In this document: positions 8,213 to 18,033 of the stretch, one piece after another
How positions within the stretch are numbered: the stretch's first letter is position 1
Layout: every line of letters begins with the position of its first letter
From: Lysobacter sp. BMK333-48F3
GTDB lineage: Bacteria; Pseudomonadota; Gammaproteobacteria; Xanthomonadales; Xanthomonadaceae
Reading direction: 5' to 3'
NCBI RefSeq assembly: GCF_019733395.1
Contig: NZ_JAIHOO010000001.1
Span: 3,038,501-3,102,500 of the forward strand
DNA: 64,000 nt
Notes under the pieces: generated by a model
Told to the model about the DNA's origin: nothing
Seen by the model: only the letters and a program-made list of their open reading frames with translations
The model's database searches: none
Position numbers and translations under genes: made by a program

Positions 8213-10003
8213 TCAGTTGACCGAGACCGCGCTCCAGGTGCGGGCCACCGCCTTGTATTCGGCCGAGTTGCTGCCGTACAGGTCGGCCGCCGCCTGCAGG
8301 GTGCCGGTGCGCGCCTGCGGGTAGGTGGTGCTGGAGACGAAGTAGCGGGTCAGGGCGCGGTACCAGATCGCCCCGGCCTTGGCCCGGCCGATGCCGGCGA
8401 TGGCGCTGTCGCCGTTGCAGACCAGCTGCGCCGGGGTGTAGCTGAAGCCCTTCGGCGTGACCGCGCCCTCGGCCAGCAGGTAGAAGAAACGGTTGCCCAC
8501 GCCCGAGCTCAGGTGCGGGTCGTACTTGCCGTTCTGGCCGGTCTGCGAGGCGGTGAAGCCGCCGACCGGATAGCAGGAGAACGAGCGGCCGTCGGCGTCC
8601 TGCTTGAACATCAGGCGCAGCGCCTTGGTGTCGCCGGGATTGTTGATGTAGACCTCTTCGCCGAGCAGGTAGTCGCCCGGGTCGTTGGCGTTGCCGACGC
8701 TGAATTCGACCAGGGTGCCGAAGATGTCCGAGGTGGATTCGTTGAGGCCGCCGCTGTCCTTGATGTTGTAGTAGCCCAGGCGCGCGGTGGCGCCGGTGAC
8801 GCCGTGGGCCATTTCGTGGCCGGCCACGTCCAGCGCGACCAGCGGGCGATAGGTCACCCCGTCGCCGTCGCCGTAGACCATCGCCGAGCCGGTCCAGTAG
8901 GCGTTGACCAGGTTGGTCGGGCCGTAGTGGACGTAGCTCTTGACCCCGCGGCCGTCGTTGAAGATGCCGTTGCGGCCGTGCACGTTCTTGAAGTAGTCGA
9001 AGGTCGCGGCGACGCCGTAATGCGCGTCGGCGGCGGCCGAGGCGCGGTCGGAGGTGGCGTTGTTGCCCCAGACGTTGTCGGCGTCGTTGAACGCGGTGGC
9101 CGCGCTGGTGCCGGTCTGGTTGCGCGCGTCCAGGGTCTGGCCGTTGCCGCGGGTCGGGTCGGTCAGGGTGTAGCCGCCGCTGATCGAGTTGCTGACCAGG
9201 CCGACATTGCCCAGGGTCAGGGTGCGGCCGGTGCCGTTGGCGGCGGCCGAGTGCACCCGGTCGTCTTCCTGCAGCAGCTTGCCGTTGCGCGCATCCAGGT
9301 AGTAGCTGATCAGGCCCGGCGCCGGATCGTTGCGGCGGTCGCCTTCGACGTCGACCTGCCAGGCCAGGGTCGGCTCGGTGCCGCGGGCGAAGATCACCAG
9401 ACTGGCCGGGGCGATCGCGGTGACCCGGCCGTCGAACGCGGCGCCGGCGTCGATGCCGGCCTGTTCGGCGCTGATCTTCGGCTCGATCGCCGGACGGCCG
9501 AAGCTGCGCATGTTGTCGCCCTGGCTGACCGAAAGCAGTTCGCCGTTGCGCGAATGCACCACCAGGTCGCCGCCGACCACCGGCAGGCCGCGGTAGCTGC
9601 GCTCCATGCGCACGTGCTCGGTGCCGTCGCGGTCGATCATCACGTCGCGGGCGGCGAAGCCGTCGGCCGGGGCGCGGCGCACCTGTTCGGCGGCGACGGT
9701 TTCCAGCAGGCGGCGCGCGCGCTGCGCGGCGGGCGAGGCCGCGGCCTGCTCGGGCGAGGTCGAGGCGGCGAGCAGGTCGCTTTCGCGGCGGCTGCCGACC
9801 GCCAATTGCATCGACTGGGCGGCGCGGCGTTCGTGTGCGACGGTCGTATCGGCCTGCGGCGCGGGCGCAGCCTGGGCGGCGCCCGCGGCGAAGCCGGCGG
9901 CCGCGGCGGCGGAAGCGGCTTCGGAGCCGGAACGGGACGAGACGGCGAGGAGGGCGATGCCGGCGACGACGGCAGCGCTGAGCAGAGCGGTCTTGGCGTG
10001 CAT
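8213..10003 (-). CDS. Secreted M4-family (thermolysin-like) zinc metalloprotease
   Basis: A 596-residue preproprotein with a signal peptide (LLSAAVVAGIALLAVSSRSG). An FTP/PepSY-type propeptide covers roughly residues 60-240. The catalytic domain has HEMAH near residue 395 and the third zinc ligand in GGLNESTSDIFG. It ends with the M4 C-terminal domain (FFYLLAEGAVTPKGFSYTP, IGRAKAGAIWYRAL). It is expected to be secreted by the type II route and self-processed, as in Lysobacter and Pseudomonas elastases. There is no C-terminal P/PPC extension. The gene is divergent from the DadA-like gene across a 420-base gap. Confidence 0.93.
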   Translation of the reverse strand: MHAKTALLSAAVVAGIALLAVSSRSGSEAASAAAAAGFAAGAAQAAPAPQADTTVAHERRAAQSMQLAVGSRRESDLLAASTSPEQAAASPAAQRARRLLETVAAEQVRRAPADGFAARDVMIDRDGTEHVRMERSYRGLPVVGGDLVVHSRNGELLSVSQGDNMRSFGRPAIEPKISAEQAGIDAGAAFDGRVTAIAPASLVIFARGTEPTLAWQVDVEGDRRNDPAPGLISYYLDARNGKLLQEDDRVHSAAANGTGRTLTLGNVGLVSNSISGGYTLTDPTRGNGQTLDARNQTGTSAATAFNDADNVWGNNATSDRASAAADAHYGVAATFDYFKNVHGRNGIFNDGRGVKSYVHYGPTNLVNAYWTGSAMVYGDGDGVTYRPLVALDVAGHEMAHGVTGATARLGYYNIKDSGGLNESTSDIFGTLVEFSVGNANDPGDYLLGEEVYINNPGDTKALRLMFKQDADGRSFSCYPVGGFTASQTGQNGKYDPHLSSGVGNRFFYLLAEGAVTPKGFSYTPAQLVCNGDSAIAGIGRAKAGAIWYRALTRYFVSSTTYPQARTGTLQAAADLYGSNSAEYKAVARTWSAVSVN

Positions 10004-10423
10004 GGATGGATCCCTGAGTGGTTTTTATAGGCCGCAGCCGTCCCTGCCGGCCGCGGCGGCGGTCGGTACGGGCAGTGGCGTCGGGTCCGGCGCTCCAGCG
10101 CGCAGCCGTGGCTGTGGAGATCGCGGCGCGCGTGTCGATGGACGAGTGCGACCTTAGGCGGAGCCGGCAATGTGCTTGAACGCGAAACCCGCGTTCGCGG
10201 TCACACAACGCCGCGGGCTTTTCTGTTGCCGATCACAGAACCGCGGGCGGCCCGCCACGGCGGCGCGATCGGCGGCCCGCCGCATGGCGCAAAGCCGGGC
10301 TCGGCCGGGCCGGTCCAGTCTTAGTACTATGGGGCGTGTGCCGCACGGCTCCCCGACGGCACTGGGGCCGTCGGCGCACGCCGCACGGCCGCACGACCAG
10401 ACTCCGGACGGCTGAAAGGGCAG
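10004..10423. other. Divergent promoter region between M4 protease and DadA-like genes
   Basis: No gene is visible. A 7-base inverted repeat (GAACGCG-N5-CGCGTTC) lies at 10178-10196 and could be an operator or a weak hairpin. A -10-like TACTAT is at about 10324, without a clear -35 partner. Confidence 0.35.
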
Positions 10424-11719
10424 ATGGGCGAAGCAGAAGTGGCTGAGGCGGAAGCGCGGACGGACCGCGGCCGCAGCGATGTGATCGTGGTCGGCGCGGG
10501 CGTGATCGGCCTGACCTGTGCCCTGGCCCTGCTGGAAACCGGACGCAGCGTGCGGGTGATCGACGCCGGCCGGATCGGCGGCGGCAGCTCGCACGGCAAT
10601 TGCGGCACCATCACCCCGAGCCATGCGACGCCGCTGGCGGCGCCCGGCGTGATCGCCCAGGCCCTGCGCTGGATGCTGACTCCGGACGCGCCGCTGTACG
10701 TGCATCCCAAGCTCGACCTGCAATTGTGGGGCTGGCTGCTGCGCTTCGCCGGACGCTGCAACCAGCGCGACTGGCGCGCCAGCGCGCAGGCCAAGTCGGC
10801 CCTGCTCAACGACTCGCGCGCGCGCCTGGAGGACTGGGTCGGCCGCTACGGCCTGGTCTGCGAGTTCGACAACGCCGGCGTCGACTACGTGTTCCGCGAG
10901 CGCAAGTCGTTCGAAGGCGGCCAGTTCGAGCTCGACCTGCTGCGCGAGTTCGGGATCCAGGTGGAGGTGATCGACGGCGCCCGCTACGAGGCCCAGGACC
11001 CGGCGTTCAAGCCCGGCGTGACCGGCGCGATCCGCTTCGAGCACGACGCGGTGCTGCGCCCCGACCGCTATGTCGCCGAACTGGCGCGCACGGTGCGCGA
11101 GCGCGGCGGCGAACTGATCGAACAGTGCCGATTGCAGGAACTGCAGCGCGACGGCGCGGACTACCGCGCCGCGACCTCGTGCGGCGCGCTGCGCGCCGGC
11201 CAGGTGGTGGTGGCGACCGGCGCCTGGTCGCCGAAGCTGTCCGAACTGATCGGCCTGCGCACGCTGCCGCGCGCGATGCAGCCCGGCAAGGGCTATTCGA
11301 TCACCTACGATCGCCCGGCCCTGGTGCCGCGCCGGCCGGTGGTGCTGCGCGAGCGCAAGGTCTGCGTGACCATGTGGGACAGCGGTTTCCGGCTCGGCAG
11401 CACGATGGAGTTCTCCGGTTACGACGAGAGCCTCAATCCGCGCCGCCTGGCCGCGCTGGAACGCGGCGCCGCCGAATACCTGCACCAGCCGGTCGGACCG
11501 GTGCTGCGCGAGCGCTGGTTCGGTTGGCGGCCGATGAGCGTCGACGACGTGCCGATCATCGGCGCCGTGCCCGGCCGCGACGGCCTGTGGCTGGCGACCG
11601 GCCACGGCATGATGGGCGTGAGCATGAGCGCCGGCACCGGCCAGCTGATCGCCGACCTGGTCGCCGGCCGCGCGCCGGCGATCGATCCGCATCCCTATCG
11701 ACCGGAGCGTTTCGCATGA
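10424..11719 (+). CDS. FAD-dependent amino-acid oxidase/dehydrogenase (DadA-like)
   Basis: A 431-residue DAO-family flavoprotein. The FAD-binding motif VVGAGVIGLTCALALLETG lies at about residues 22-40, after a short acidic leader. The FAD/substrate region IDAGRIGGGSSHGNCGTITP follows, and the C-terminal GHGMMGVSMSAGTGQLIADL closes the cofactor site. The family deaminates D-amino acids or related amines and passes electrons to the respiratory chain. It resembles DadA but has no alanine racemase neighbour, so the substrate is open. The stop overlaps the start of the glutathione reductase gene (ATGA). Confidence 0.85.
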   Translation: MGEAEVAEAEARTDRGRSDVIVVGAGVIGLTCALALLETGRSVRVIDAGRIGGGSSHGNCGTITPSHATPLAAPGVIAQALRWMLTPDAPLYVHPKLDLQLWGWLLRFAGRCNQRDWRASAQAKSALLNDSRARLEDWVGRYGLVCEFDNAGVDYVFRERKSFEGGQFELDLLREFGIQVEVIDGARYEAQDPAFKPGVTGAIRFEHDAVLRPDRYVAELARTVRERGGELIEQCRLQELQRDGADYRAATSCGALRAGQVVVATGAWSPKLSELIGLRTLPRAMQPGKGYSITYDRPALVPRRPVVLRERKVCVTMWDSGFRLGSTMEFSGYDESLNPRRLAALERGAAEYLHQPVGPVLRERWFGWRPMSVDDVPIIGAVPGRDGLWLATGHGMMGVSMSAGTGQLIADLVAGRAPAIDPHPYRPERFA

Positions 11720-13110
11720 GTTCTTCCGAGCAAGCCGACGGCCGCTACGACCTGATCGTGATCGGCGGCGGTTCCGGCGGCCTGGCCGGCGCGTTCCGCG
11801 CCGCCGAATACGGCGCGCGGGTCGCCCTGCTCGAACCCGGCGCGCTCGGCGGCACCTGCGTCAACGTCGGCTGCGTGCCGAAGAAGGCGATGTGGCTGGC
11901 CGCCGACATCGCCGCCAAGCTGCGCATGGCCCAGGGCCTGGGCTTCGGCCTGCAGGCCGATCCGCAGCGACCCTGCGCGCTGGACTGGCCGACCTTCATC
12001 GTCCATCGGCAGCGCTACATCGCCAACATCCACGACAGCTACCGGCGCCGCCTCGACGCCTCCGGCATCGCGGTGTTGCCGATGCGCGCGCGGCTGGTCG
12101 ACGCCAACACGGTCGAATGCGACAACGGCGCGCGCCTGAGCGCGACGCGGCTGTTGCTGGCGACCGGCGGCCGGCCGCTGCGCCCGGACATTCCCGGCGC
12201 CGCGCTCGGCGCGGTGTCCGACGATTTCTTCCAATGGTGCGCGGCGCCGGCGCGGGTCGCGATCGTCGGCGCCGGCTACATCGCGGTCGAGCTGGCCGGG
12301 GTGCTACAGGCGCTGGGCAGCCAGGTCGAGCTGTTCGCGCGCGGCGCGCGCCTGCTCGACGGTTTCGACGCCGAGCTGACCGCGCAATTGGCCGAGGACT
12401 ATCGCCAGAACGGCGTGCGCCTGCATTTCGGCCACGCCGTCGCCGCCCTGGAAGGCGAGCCCGGCCGTGTGCGGCTGCGCGGCGCCGACGGTTCGCTCAG
12501 CGAGCCTTTCGATCAGGTGGTGTTCGCCACCGGGCGCCGGCCCAACACCGCCGGCCTCGGCCTGGAGCGCGCCGGGGTGGCGCTGGACGCGCGCGGCCAC
12601 ATCGCGATCGACGAACTCAACGCCACCAGCGTCGCCGGCATCGACGCGGTCGGCGACGTCACCGCCGACCCGCAGCTGACCCCGGTCGCGATCGCCGCCG
12701 CGCGGCGGCTGATGGACCGCGTGTTCGGCGGCCGCGACGGACGCCTGAGCCGCGAGGACATTCCCAGCGTGGTGTTCTCGCATCCGCCGATCGGCAAGGT
12801 CGGACTCAGCGAGGACGAGGCGCGGGAACGCTACGGTGACCATCGACATGGTGACAATCTGCACATCTATCGCGCCGGCTTTCGGCCGATGCTGTACGCC
12901 TTGGCCGAGTCGCCGCAGCGCAGCCTGTTCAAGCTGATCTGCGTCGGCCAGGAACGCCGCGTGGTCGGCATCCATCTGTTGGGCGAGGGGGCCGACGAAA
13001 TCCTGCAGGGCTTCGCGGTAGCGCTCAAACGCGGCATCACCTTGGACGACCTGCGCGACACGGTCGCCATCCATCCCACCAGCGCCGAAGAAGTGGTGTT
13101 GATGCGCTAG
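11716..13110 (+). CDS. gor: Glutathione-disulfide reductase
   Basis: A 464-residue class I pyridine-nucleotide disulfide oxidoreductase that reduces GSSG with NADPH in the cytosol. Visible elements are FAD-binding VIGGGSGGLAGAFRAAEYG, the redox pair Cys48/Cys53 in GGTCVNVGCVPKK, the NAD(P) motif VGAGYIAVELAGVLQALGS, the FAD motif GIDAVGDVT, and the C-terminal dimer-interface histidine in VAIHPTSAEE. It is coupled to the DadA-like gene by a 4-base overlap, which is unusual for gor. Confidence 0.93.
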   Translation: MSSSEQADGRYDLIVIGGGSGGLAGAFRAAEYGARVALLEPGALGGTCVNVGCVPKKAMWLAADIAAKLRMAQGLGFGLQADPQRPCALDWPTFIVHRQRYIANIHDSYRRRLDASGIAVLPMRARLVDANTVECDNGARLSATRLLLATGGRPLRPDIPGAALGAVSDDFFQWCAAPARVAIVGAGYIAVELAGVLQALGSQVELFARGARLLDGFDAELTAQLAEDYRQNGVRLHFGHAVAALEGEPGRVRLRGADGSLSEPFDQVVFATGRRPNTAGLGLERAGVALDARGHIAIDELNATSVAGIDAVGDVTADPQLTPVAIAAARRLMDRVFGGRDGRLSREDIPSVVFSHPPIGKVGLSEDEARERYGDHRHGDNLHIYRAGFRPMLYALAESPQRSLFKLICVGQERRVVGIHLLGEGADEILQGFAVALKRGITLDDLRDTVAIHPTSAEEVVLMR

Positions 13111-13168
13111 CCCGGCGACGCCCGCCGCGCCGGCGCCGCCCACGCGCGCGATCCGAACCGGGGCAGCG

Positions 13169-15286
13169 ATGAAACACAAGGAACGTCATTGGATTCTGGC
13201 CGGCGCGGTAGCCGGCATGATGGGCATCGCGGCGAGCGCCGCGGCGGCGCCGCCGGCGATGGACATCGCCGATTTGCTCAGCGTGCCGCGGCCGGACCAG
13301 TTGGTCGGCGCCAGCGACGCGCCGGTGTTGGCCTGGGTGTCGAACGAGCAGGGCGTGCGCAACGTGTGGACCGCGCGCGCGCCGGCTTTCGCGCCCAAGC
13401 GCCTGACCTCCTATGCCGAAGACGACGGCCAGGCGATCGGCCCCTTGCAGTTCAGCGCCGACGGCCGCTGGCTGGCTTATGTGCGCGGCAGCGGCCCGGA
13501 TGCGGCCGGCAACAACAGCAACCCGACCAGCGACCCCGACGGCCAGGAACAGGCGGTATGGGTGGTGGCCAGCGACGGCTCGGGCCCGCCGCAACGCATC
13601 GCCGCCGGCCGCGGCATGCAGTTCGCGCCGCAGGGCGATGCGCTGCTGGTGCAAGGCTCGGCGCTGGCCTGCCATGCCTTGCCCGGAGTCCAGGCGCCGG
13701 CGTGGTGCAAGAGCGACCTGATCAGGACCCGCGGCGGCAACGGCAACGCCGGGTTTTCGCCCGACGGCAAGTCGCTGAGCTTCGTCAGCGGCCGCGGCGA
13801 CCACAGCTTCGTCGGCGTGCTCGACCTGGCCGCGCGCACGGTGCGCTGGATGGGCGCGGACTTCAATCGCGACAGCCAGCCGGCCTGGTCGCCGGACGGC
13901 CGCCGCATCGCCTTCCTGCGCACCGCCGCGGCGCGCAACGGCGAAGTCTTCGACCTGACCGGCGCCAATCCGTTCGAGATCTGGGTCGCCGAGGTCGCCA
14001 CCGGCCAGGCCAGGCGCGTGTTCCGCTCCAACGACACCGCCGGCGGCTACGCCCAGTTCGCCGAGCCCGATGCGCTGCAGTGGAGCCGCGACAACCGCCT
14101 GGTGTTCAGTTCCGAACAGAGCGGCTGGCTGCACTGGTACGCGCTGTCGCCCGACGGCGGCGAGCCGGTCGCGCTGAGCCGCGGCGAATGCGAGGTGGAA
14201 ACCAGCGTCCTGGCCGAGGACGGTAAGTTCTTCTTCAGCGGCAACTGCGCCGACCTGGATTACCGCCAACTGTTCGCGGTCGACGCCAAGGGCGAGACGC
14301 AGACGCTGTTGACCGGTAAGCACGAGATCGCCACCGAGCCGGTCGCGGTCGCCGGCGGCCAATGGCTCGCGTTCCGCCACGCCGACGCGCGCCGCCCGAC
14401 CGCGATCGCATTGGTGTCGCGCAACGGCGGCGAGCCGCGGCGGATCTTCCCGGAACAGTTGCCGGCGCGGTTCCCGATCGACCGCCTGGTCGAACCCAGC
14501 ACGATCGCCCTGCGCGCCAGCGACGGCGTGGTCTCGCATGCGACCGTGTTCGAGCCGCCGGCGAGCTTCAAGGGCAAGCGCGCGGCGCTGGTCTACGTGC
14601 ACGGCGGGCCGATCCGGCAGATGCTGCCGGGCTGGCACTACGGCAGCTACTACTACGCCGACTACGCCAACAATCAGTGGCTGGCGAACCAGGGCTTCGT
14701 CGTGTTGGCGCTGAACTTCCGCGCCGGCACCAACTACGGCCAGGCCTTCCGCCGCGCCGCCAAGCAGGGCCCGCGCGGCGCCAGCGAGTACCAGGACGTG
14801 CTGGCCGCGCACGCCTACCTGGCCAAGCGCGCCGACGTCGACCCGCGCCGGATCGGCATCTACGGCGGTTCCTACGGCGGCTTTCTGACCGCCTCGGCGC
14901 TGGCGCGCAATTCCGACCTGTTCGCGGCCGGGGCCGACCGCCACGGCGTCCACGACTGGCGCGAAAGCGCCAAGGGCGGCGACAACAGCGGCCTGTGGGG
15001 GCTGCGGCCGGACGAACTGGAACTGGCCTGGCAGTCCTCGCCGATGGCGCACGTGGACAGCTGGCGTTCTCCGGCGCTGCTGATCCACGGCGACGACGAC
15101 CGGGCGGTGAAGTTCGGTCAGAGCGTGGAACTGGTCGAACGCCTGCGCGCGCGCGGCGCTCCGGTCGAGACCCTGGTGCTGCCGGACGAGGATCACTTCT
15201 TCCTGCGCCATGCGACCTGGCTGCAGGTGCATCGCAGTACCATGGCCTTCTTCCGCCGGCACCTGCAGTCCGGCGCCGCCGACTGA
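13169..15286 (+). CDS. Secreted S9-family prolyl oligopeptidase-like serine peptidase
   Basis: A 705-residue protein with a signal peptide (WILAGAVAGMMGIAASAAAA). A WD40-like/TolB-type propeller (FSADGRWLAYV, FSPDGKSLSFV, WSPDGRRIAF) is followed by a C-terminal alpha/beta-hydrolase domain. The nucleophile is Ser568 in YGGSYGGF. The acid lies in HGDDDRAVKFGQ and the His in DEDHFF. This is the dipeptidyl-peptidase IV/acylaminoacyl-peptidase branch, acting on short peptides in the periplasm or outside the cell. It lies 58 bases after gor and 10 bases before the deformylase gene, so it may be cotranscribed. Confidence 0.92.
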   Translation: MKHKERHWILAGAVAGMMGIAASAAAAPPAMDIADLLSVPRPDQLVGASDAPVLAWVSNEQGVRNVWTARAPAFAPKRLTSYAEDDGQAIGPLQFSADGRWLAYVRGSGPDAAGNNSNPTSDPDGQEQAVWVVASDGSGPPQRIAAGRGMQFAPQGDALLVQGSALACHALPGVQAPAWCKSDLIRTRGGNGNAGFSPDGKSLSFVSGRGDHSFVGVLDLAARTVRWMGADFNRDSQPAWSPDGRRIAFLRTAAARNGEVFDLTGANPFEIWVAEVATGQARRVFRSNDTAGGYAQFAEPDALQWSRDNRLVFSSEQSGWLHWYALSPDGGEPVALSRGECEVETSVLAEDGKFFFSGNCADLDYRQLFAVDAKGETQTLLTGKHEIATEPVAVAGGQWLAFRHADARRPTAIALVSRNGGEPRRIFPEQLPARFPIDRLVEPSTIALRASDGVVSHATVFEPPASFKGKRAALVYVHGGPIRQMLPGWHYGSYYYADYANNQWLANQGFVVLALNFRAGTNYGQAFRRAAKQGPRGASEYQDVLAAHAYLAKRADVDPRRIGIYGGSYGGFLTASALARNSDLFAAGADRHGVHDWRESAKGGDNSGLWGLRPDELELAWQSSPMAHVDSWRSPALLIHGDDDRAVKFGQSVELVERLRARGAPVETLVLPDEDHFFLRHATWLQVHRSTMAFFRRHLQSGAAD

Positions 15287-15296
15287 ACGCCACCGC

Positions 15297-16115
15297 ATGA
15301 ACGCCGTCCCCGTACCGCCGCCGACCGAGCCCGTGTTCCAGTTGCACCGCGGCACGGCGCCGCTGCTGATCAGCCTGCCGCACGACGGCTCGCGCATTCC
15401 CGAGCCGATTGCCGCGCGCATGGTCGAGTCGGCGCGCCGCGCGCCGGACACCGACTGGCACGTCTCGCGCCTGTACGCGTTCGCGCGCGAACTCGGCGCC
15501 TCGATCCTGGTGCCGCACTACTCGCGCTACGTGGTCGACCTGAACCGGCCGCCGGACGACACCTCGCTGTACCCGGGCCAGAACACCACCGGGCTGTGTC
15601 CGGCGGTGCAGTTCAGCGGCGAGGCGGTGTACCTGGAGGGACAGGCGCCGCAGCCGGAGGAGGTCGCCGAGCGGGTCGAGCGGTACTGGCGCCCCTACCA
15701 CGACACCCTGGTCGCCGAACTCGACCGCATCCGCGGCGAACACGGCCGCGCGGTGCTGTGGGAAGGCCATTCGATCCGCGGCGAACTGCCGTTCCTGTTC
15801 GAAGGCCGCTTGCCCGACCTCAATCTCGGCACCGCCGCCGGCAAGAGCTGCCTGCCCGAACTGCAGGCCGGCCTGGAACGCGCGCTGGGCGCGCAGACCG
15901 ACTACGACTGGGTCGCCAACGGCCGCTTCAAGGGCGGTTACATCACCCGCCAGTACGGCGACCCGGAGATCGGCGTGCAGGCGGTGCAGTTGGAGCTGAG
16001 CCAGCGCAACTACATGGACGAGGACAGCTTCGCCTACGACGAAGCCAAGGCCGCGCGCCTGCAGCCGCTGCTGGAGGCCCTGCTGCGCGTCGCGCTGGAC
16101 TCCCAGGCGGCATGA
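15297..16115 (+). CDS. hutG: N-formylglutamate amidohydrolase (HutG type)
   Basis: A 272-residue hydrolase with the family pieces LLISLPHDGSRIPE, DTDWHV, ILVPHYSRYVVDLNRP and VLWEGHSIRGELPFLFEGRL. It converts N-formylglutamate to glutamate and formate at the end of one histidine-degradation route. No other hut gene is present in the window, so the pathway assignment rests on the protein alone. ATG 15297 is chosen because the family motif starts close to it; earlier starts would overlap the peptidase gene. Confidence 0.88.
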   Translation: MNAVPVPPPTEPVFQLHRGTAPLLISLPHDGSRIPEPIAARMVESARRAPDTDWHVSRLYAFARELGASILVPHYSRYVVDLNRPPDDTSLYPGQNTTGLCPAVQFSGEAVYLEGQAPQPEEVAERVERYWRPYHDTLVAELDRIRGEHGRAVLWEGHSIRGELPFLFEGRLPDLNLGTAAGKSCLPELQAGLERALGAQTDYDWVANGRFKGGYITRQYGDPEIGVQAVQLELSQRNYMDEDSFAYDEAKAARLQPLLEALLRVALDSQAA

Positions 16116-16152
16116 CCGCAGCGGCGCGGCGCACGGGCGCAGGCCGGTGGAC

Positions 16153-17400
16153 ATGACGCCGACGGCGCCGCTGCGCCCGGCGCAAGCGCGCGCGCTGCAC
16201 CTGGCCGCGCAGGGACTGCTGGCGCGGCCGCGCCGGCGCGCGCGCAAGGCCGACCTGGTGGCGGCGATCGAACGCATGCAGTTGCTGCAGATCGACACCA
16301 TCCACGTGGTCGCGCGCAGTCCCTACCTGGTGCTGTTCTCGCGCCTGGGCGATTACCCGCAGCGTTGGCTGGAGGAACTGCTGGCCGAGCGCGCGATCTT
16401 CGAAGTCTGGGCGCACGAGGCCTGCTTCGCCTCGATGCGCGACTACGTCCTGCACCGCAACGCGCTGCCGCAGCGCGAGCACCATTGGGCGATCCGCAAC
16501 GCGCGCAGCCACCGCGCCAGAAACGGCGCGCAGATCGAGCGCCTGCTGCAGCACATCCGCGAGCTCGGCCCGGTCAAGTCCTCCGACTTCGAACGCGAGG
16601 ACGCCGGCGGCGGCTGGTGGGGCTGGAAAGACGAGAAGCGCTGGCTCGAGGCCGGTTTCGCCCTGGGCGAGCTGATGGTCGCGCGGCGCGAGAACTTCCA
16701 TCGCGTCTACGACCTGGCCGAGCGCGTGGCCGGGGTCGCGGTGGCGGATTGGGACACGGCGCAGATCGCGCCCGAGGCGGTGCGCCAGGAGACCGTGCTG
16801 CGCTCGGTGCAGGCGCTGGGCATCGCCCAGGCGCGCTGGATCGCCGACTACTTCCGCACCAGGCCGCGCCTGCGCGACGCCGATCTCGACGCGCTGGTCG
16901 CGCAAGGCGCGTTGCTGCGGGTCGAAGTGCAGGGTTGGAGCGCGCCGGGCTACGTGCATCCGGCGCATGCGCCGCTGCTGGCGCAGGCGGCGGCCGGGCG
17001 CCTGCGCGCGACCCGCGCCACCGTGCTGTCGCCGTTCGACCCGGTGGTCTGGGACCGCGAGCGCGCCAGCGAACTGTTCGGCTTCGACTACACGCTGGAG
17101 TGCTACGTCCCCGAACCCAAGCGCCGCTACGGTTACTTCGTCCTGCCGATCCTGGCCGGCGGGCGGCTGGTCGGGCGCCTGGACGCCAAGGCGCATCGCG
17201 CCGCCGGCGAGTTCGAGGTGCGGGCCTTGTACCTGGAGGACGGGATCGAACCGTCCGAACGCCTGGCGGCCGACATCGCCGCGGCGATCGACGAATGCGC
17301 GCGCTGGCACGGCACACCTAAGGTGAGGCTGAGCCGCTGCCGCCCGGCCGCGTTCGCGCCCTTGCTGCGGCGCGCGCTCAGCGCCGCGGCGGCGGCTTGA
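16153..17400 (+). CDS. YcaQ/AlkX-like winged-helix DNA glycosylase
   Basis: About 415 residues of the HTH_42 winged-helix family (YcaQ, AlkZ), which unhooks DNA interstrand crosslinks and removes alkylated bases. The family catalytic signature appears as QID in MQLLQIDTIHVVARSPYLVL, matching the Q-x-D form of the YcaQ branch rather than the Q-x-Q of AlkZ. Other conserved parts are EVWAHEACFASM, WWGWKDEKRWLE, LSPFDPVVWDRER and YCYVPEPKRRYGY-like YVPEPKRRYGYFVLPIL. A GTG six bases upstream (16147) is an alternative start. Confidence 0.85.
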   Translation: MTPTAPLRPAQARALHLAAQGLLARPRRRARKADLVAAIERMQLLQIDTIHVVARSPYLVLFSRLGDYPQRWLEELLAERAIFEVWAHEACFASMRDYVLHRNALPQREHHWAIRNARSHRARNGAQIERLLQHIRELGPVKSSDFEREDAGGGWWGWKDEKRWLEAGFALGELMVARRENFHRVYDLAERVAGVAVADWDTAQIAPEAVRQETVLRSVQALGIAQARWIADYFRTRPRLRDADLDALVAQGALLRVEVQGWSAPGYVHPAHAPLLAQAAAGRLRATRATVLSPFDPVVWDRERASELFGFDYTLECYVPEPKRRYGYFVLPILAGGRLVGRLDAKAHRAAGEFEVRALYLEDGIEPSERLAADIAAAIDECARWHGTPKVRLSRCRPAAFAPLLRRALSAAAAA

Positions 17401-17457
17401 GCGACGGCGGCGCGGCGCCGCCGTCCGGTCGACTGCGGCCGATCAGTCGAATGTCGA

Positions 17458-17817
17458 TCAGTTGAATTTCGAAATCAGCACGATCGCGCCGATCAGCCCC
17501 GCCAGCGCGACCAGATTCAGCCCCAGCGCCGGCACCGCGGTGTCGTGCGGTTCGTGGCGGAACAGGGCCGCGGTCGCCGACAGGCTGCCGAACAGCCAGC
17601 AGGCGGCGGTGCACAGGATGGCCTGGCCGGTGCAGCGCAGGTCCCAACTGCCGCACTGGTCGGCGCTGGTGAAGGCGAACACCAGCATCCACGACAGCAA
17701 CGGGCCCAGCAGCAGCGCGCACCAGGCCAGGATTCCGAACAACCGGGTTTGCGCCGCGGGCGGCAGGTGCATGTGCGCGGGCATGCGGAACGGGATATGC
17801 AGGCGCTCAACGGCCAT
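17458..17817 (-). CDS. Hypothetical membrane protein, three helices
   Basis: A 119-residue protein with hydrophobic segments at about residues 25-48 (LFGILAWCALLLGPLLSWML), 62-85 and 95-115 (GLNLVALAGLIGAIVLISKF). The loop between the first two segments holds a Cys pair (DQCGSWDLRCTG). A good Shine-Dalgarno (GGAGG) precedes the ATG. No family is recognised. It lies between the convergent glycosylase gene and parE. Confidence 0.6.
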   Translation of the reverse strand: MAVERLHIPFRMPAHMHLPPAAQTRLFGILAWCALLLGPLLSWMLVFAFTSADQCGSWDLRCTGQAILCTAACWLFGSLSATAALFRHEPHDTAVPALGLNLVALAGLIGAIVLISKFN

Positions 17818-17966
17818 GACGAGGTCCTCCGCGGCGGGGCCCGCGCGCGGCGCGGCGGGCGATGCGGCAGCTTCCGTTCATATCGATCTCCGGACCGATA
17901 TCGACACGCCCAGCATGCCGCATCCGCCGCCATGGTTGCGTGAGCGTCGGACCGCAGGGATGTTGC

Positions 17967-17997
17967 AAAAACGAAGCGCCGCCCGGAGGCGGCGCTT
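17967..17997 (-). terminator. Terminator of parE
   Basis: The arms AAGCGCCGCC and GGCGGCGCTT enclose a CGGA loop. On the minus strand they are followed by CGTTTTTGC. The hairpin lies 37 bases after the parE stop. Confidence 0.85.
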
Positions 17998-18033
17998 GCG
18001 TCGTCGCAGCGGACCGAAGCCCGCGGGCGGACC

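Noticed and set aside
8079..10208. Minus-strand frame of 709 codons overlapping the M4 protease
   Set aside because: It is a same-strand frame shadow of the protease gene, rich in Arg/Pro/Gly, without motifs.
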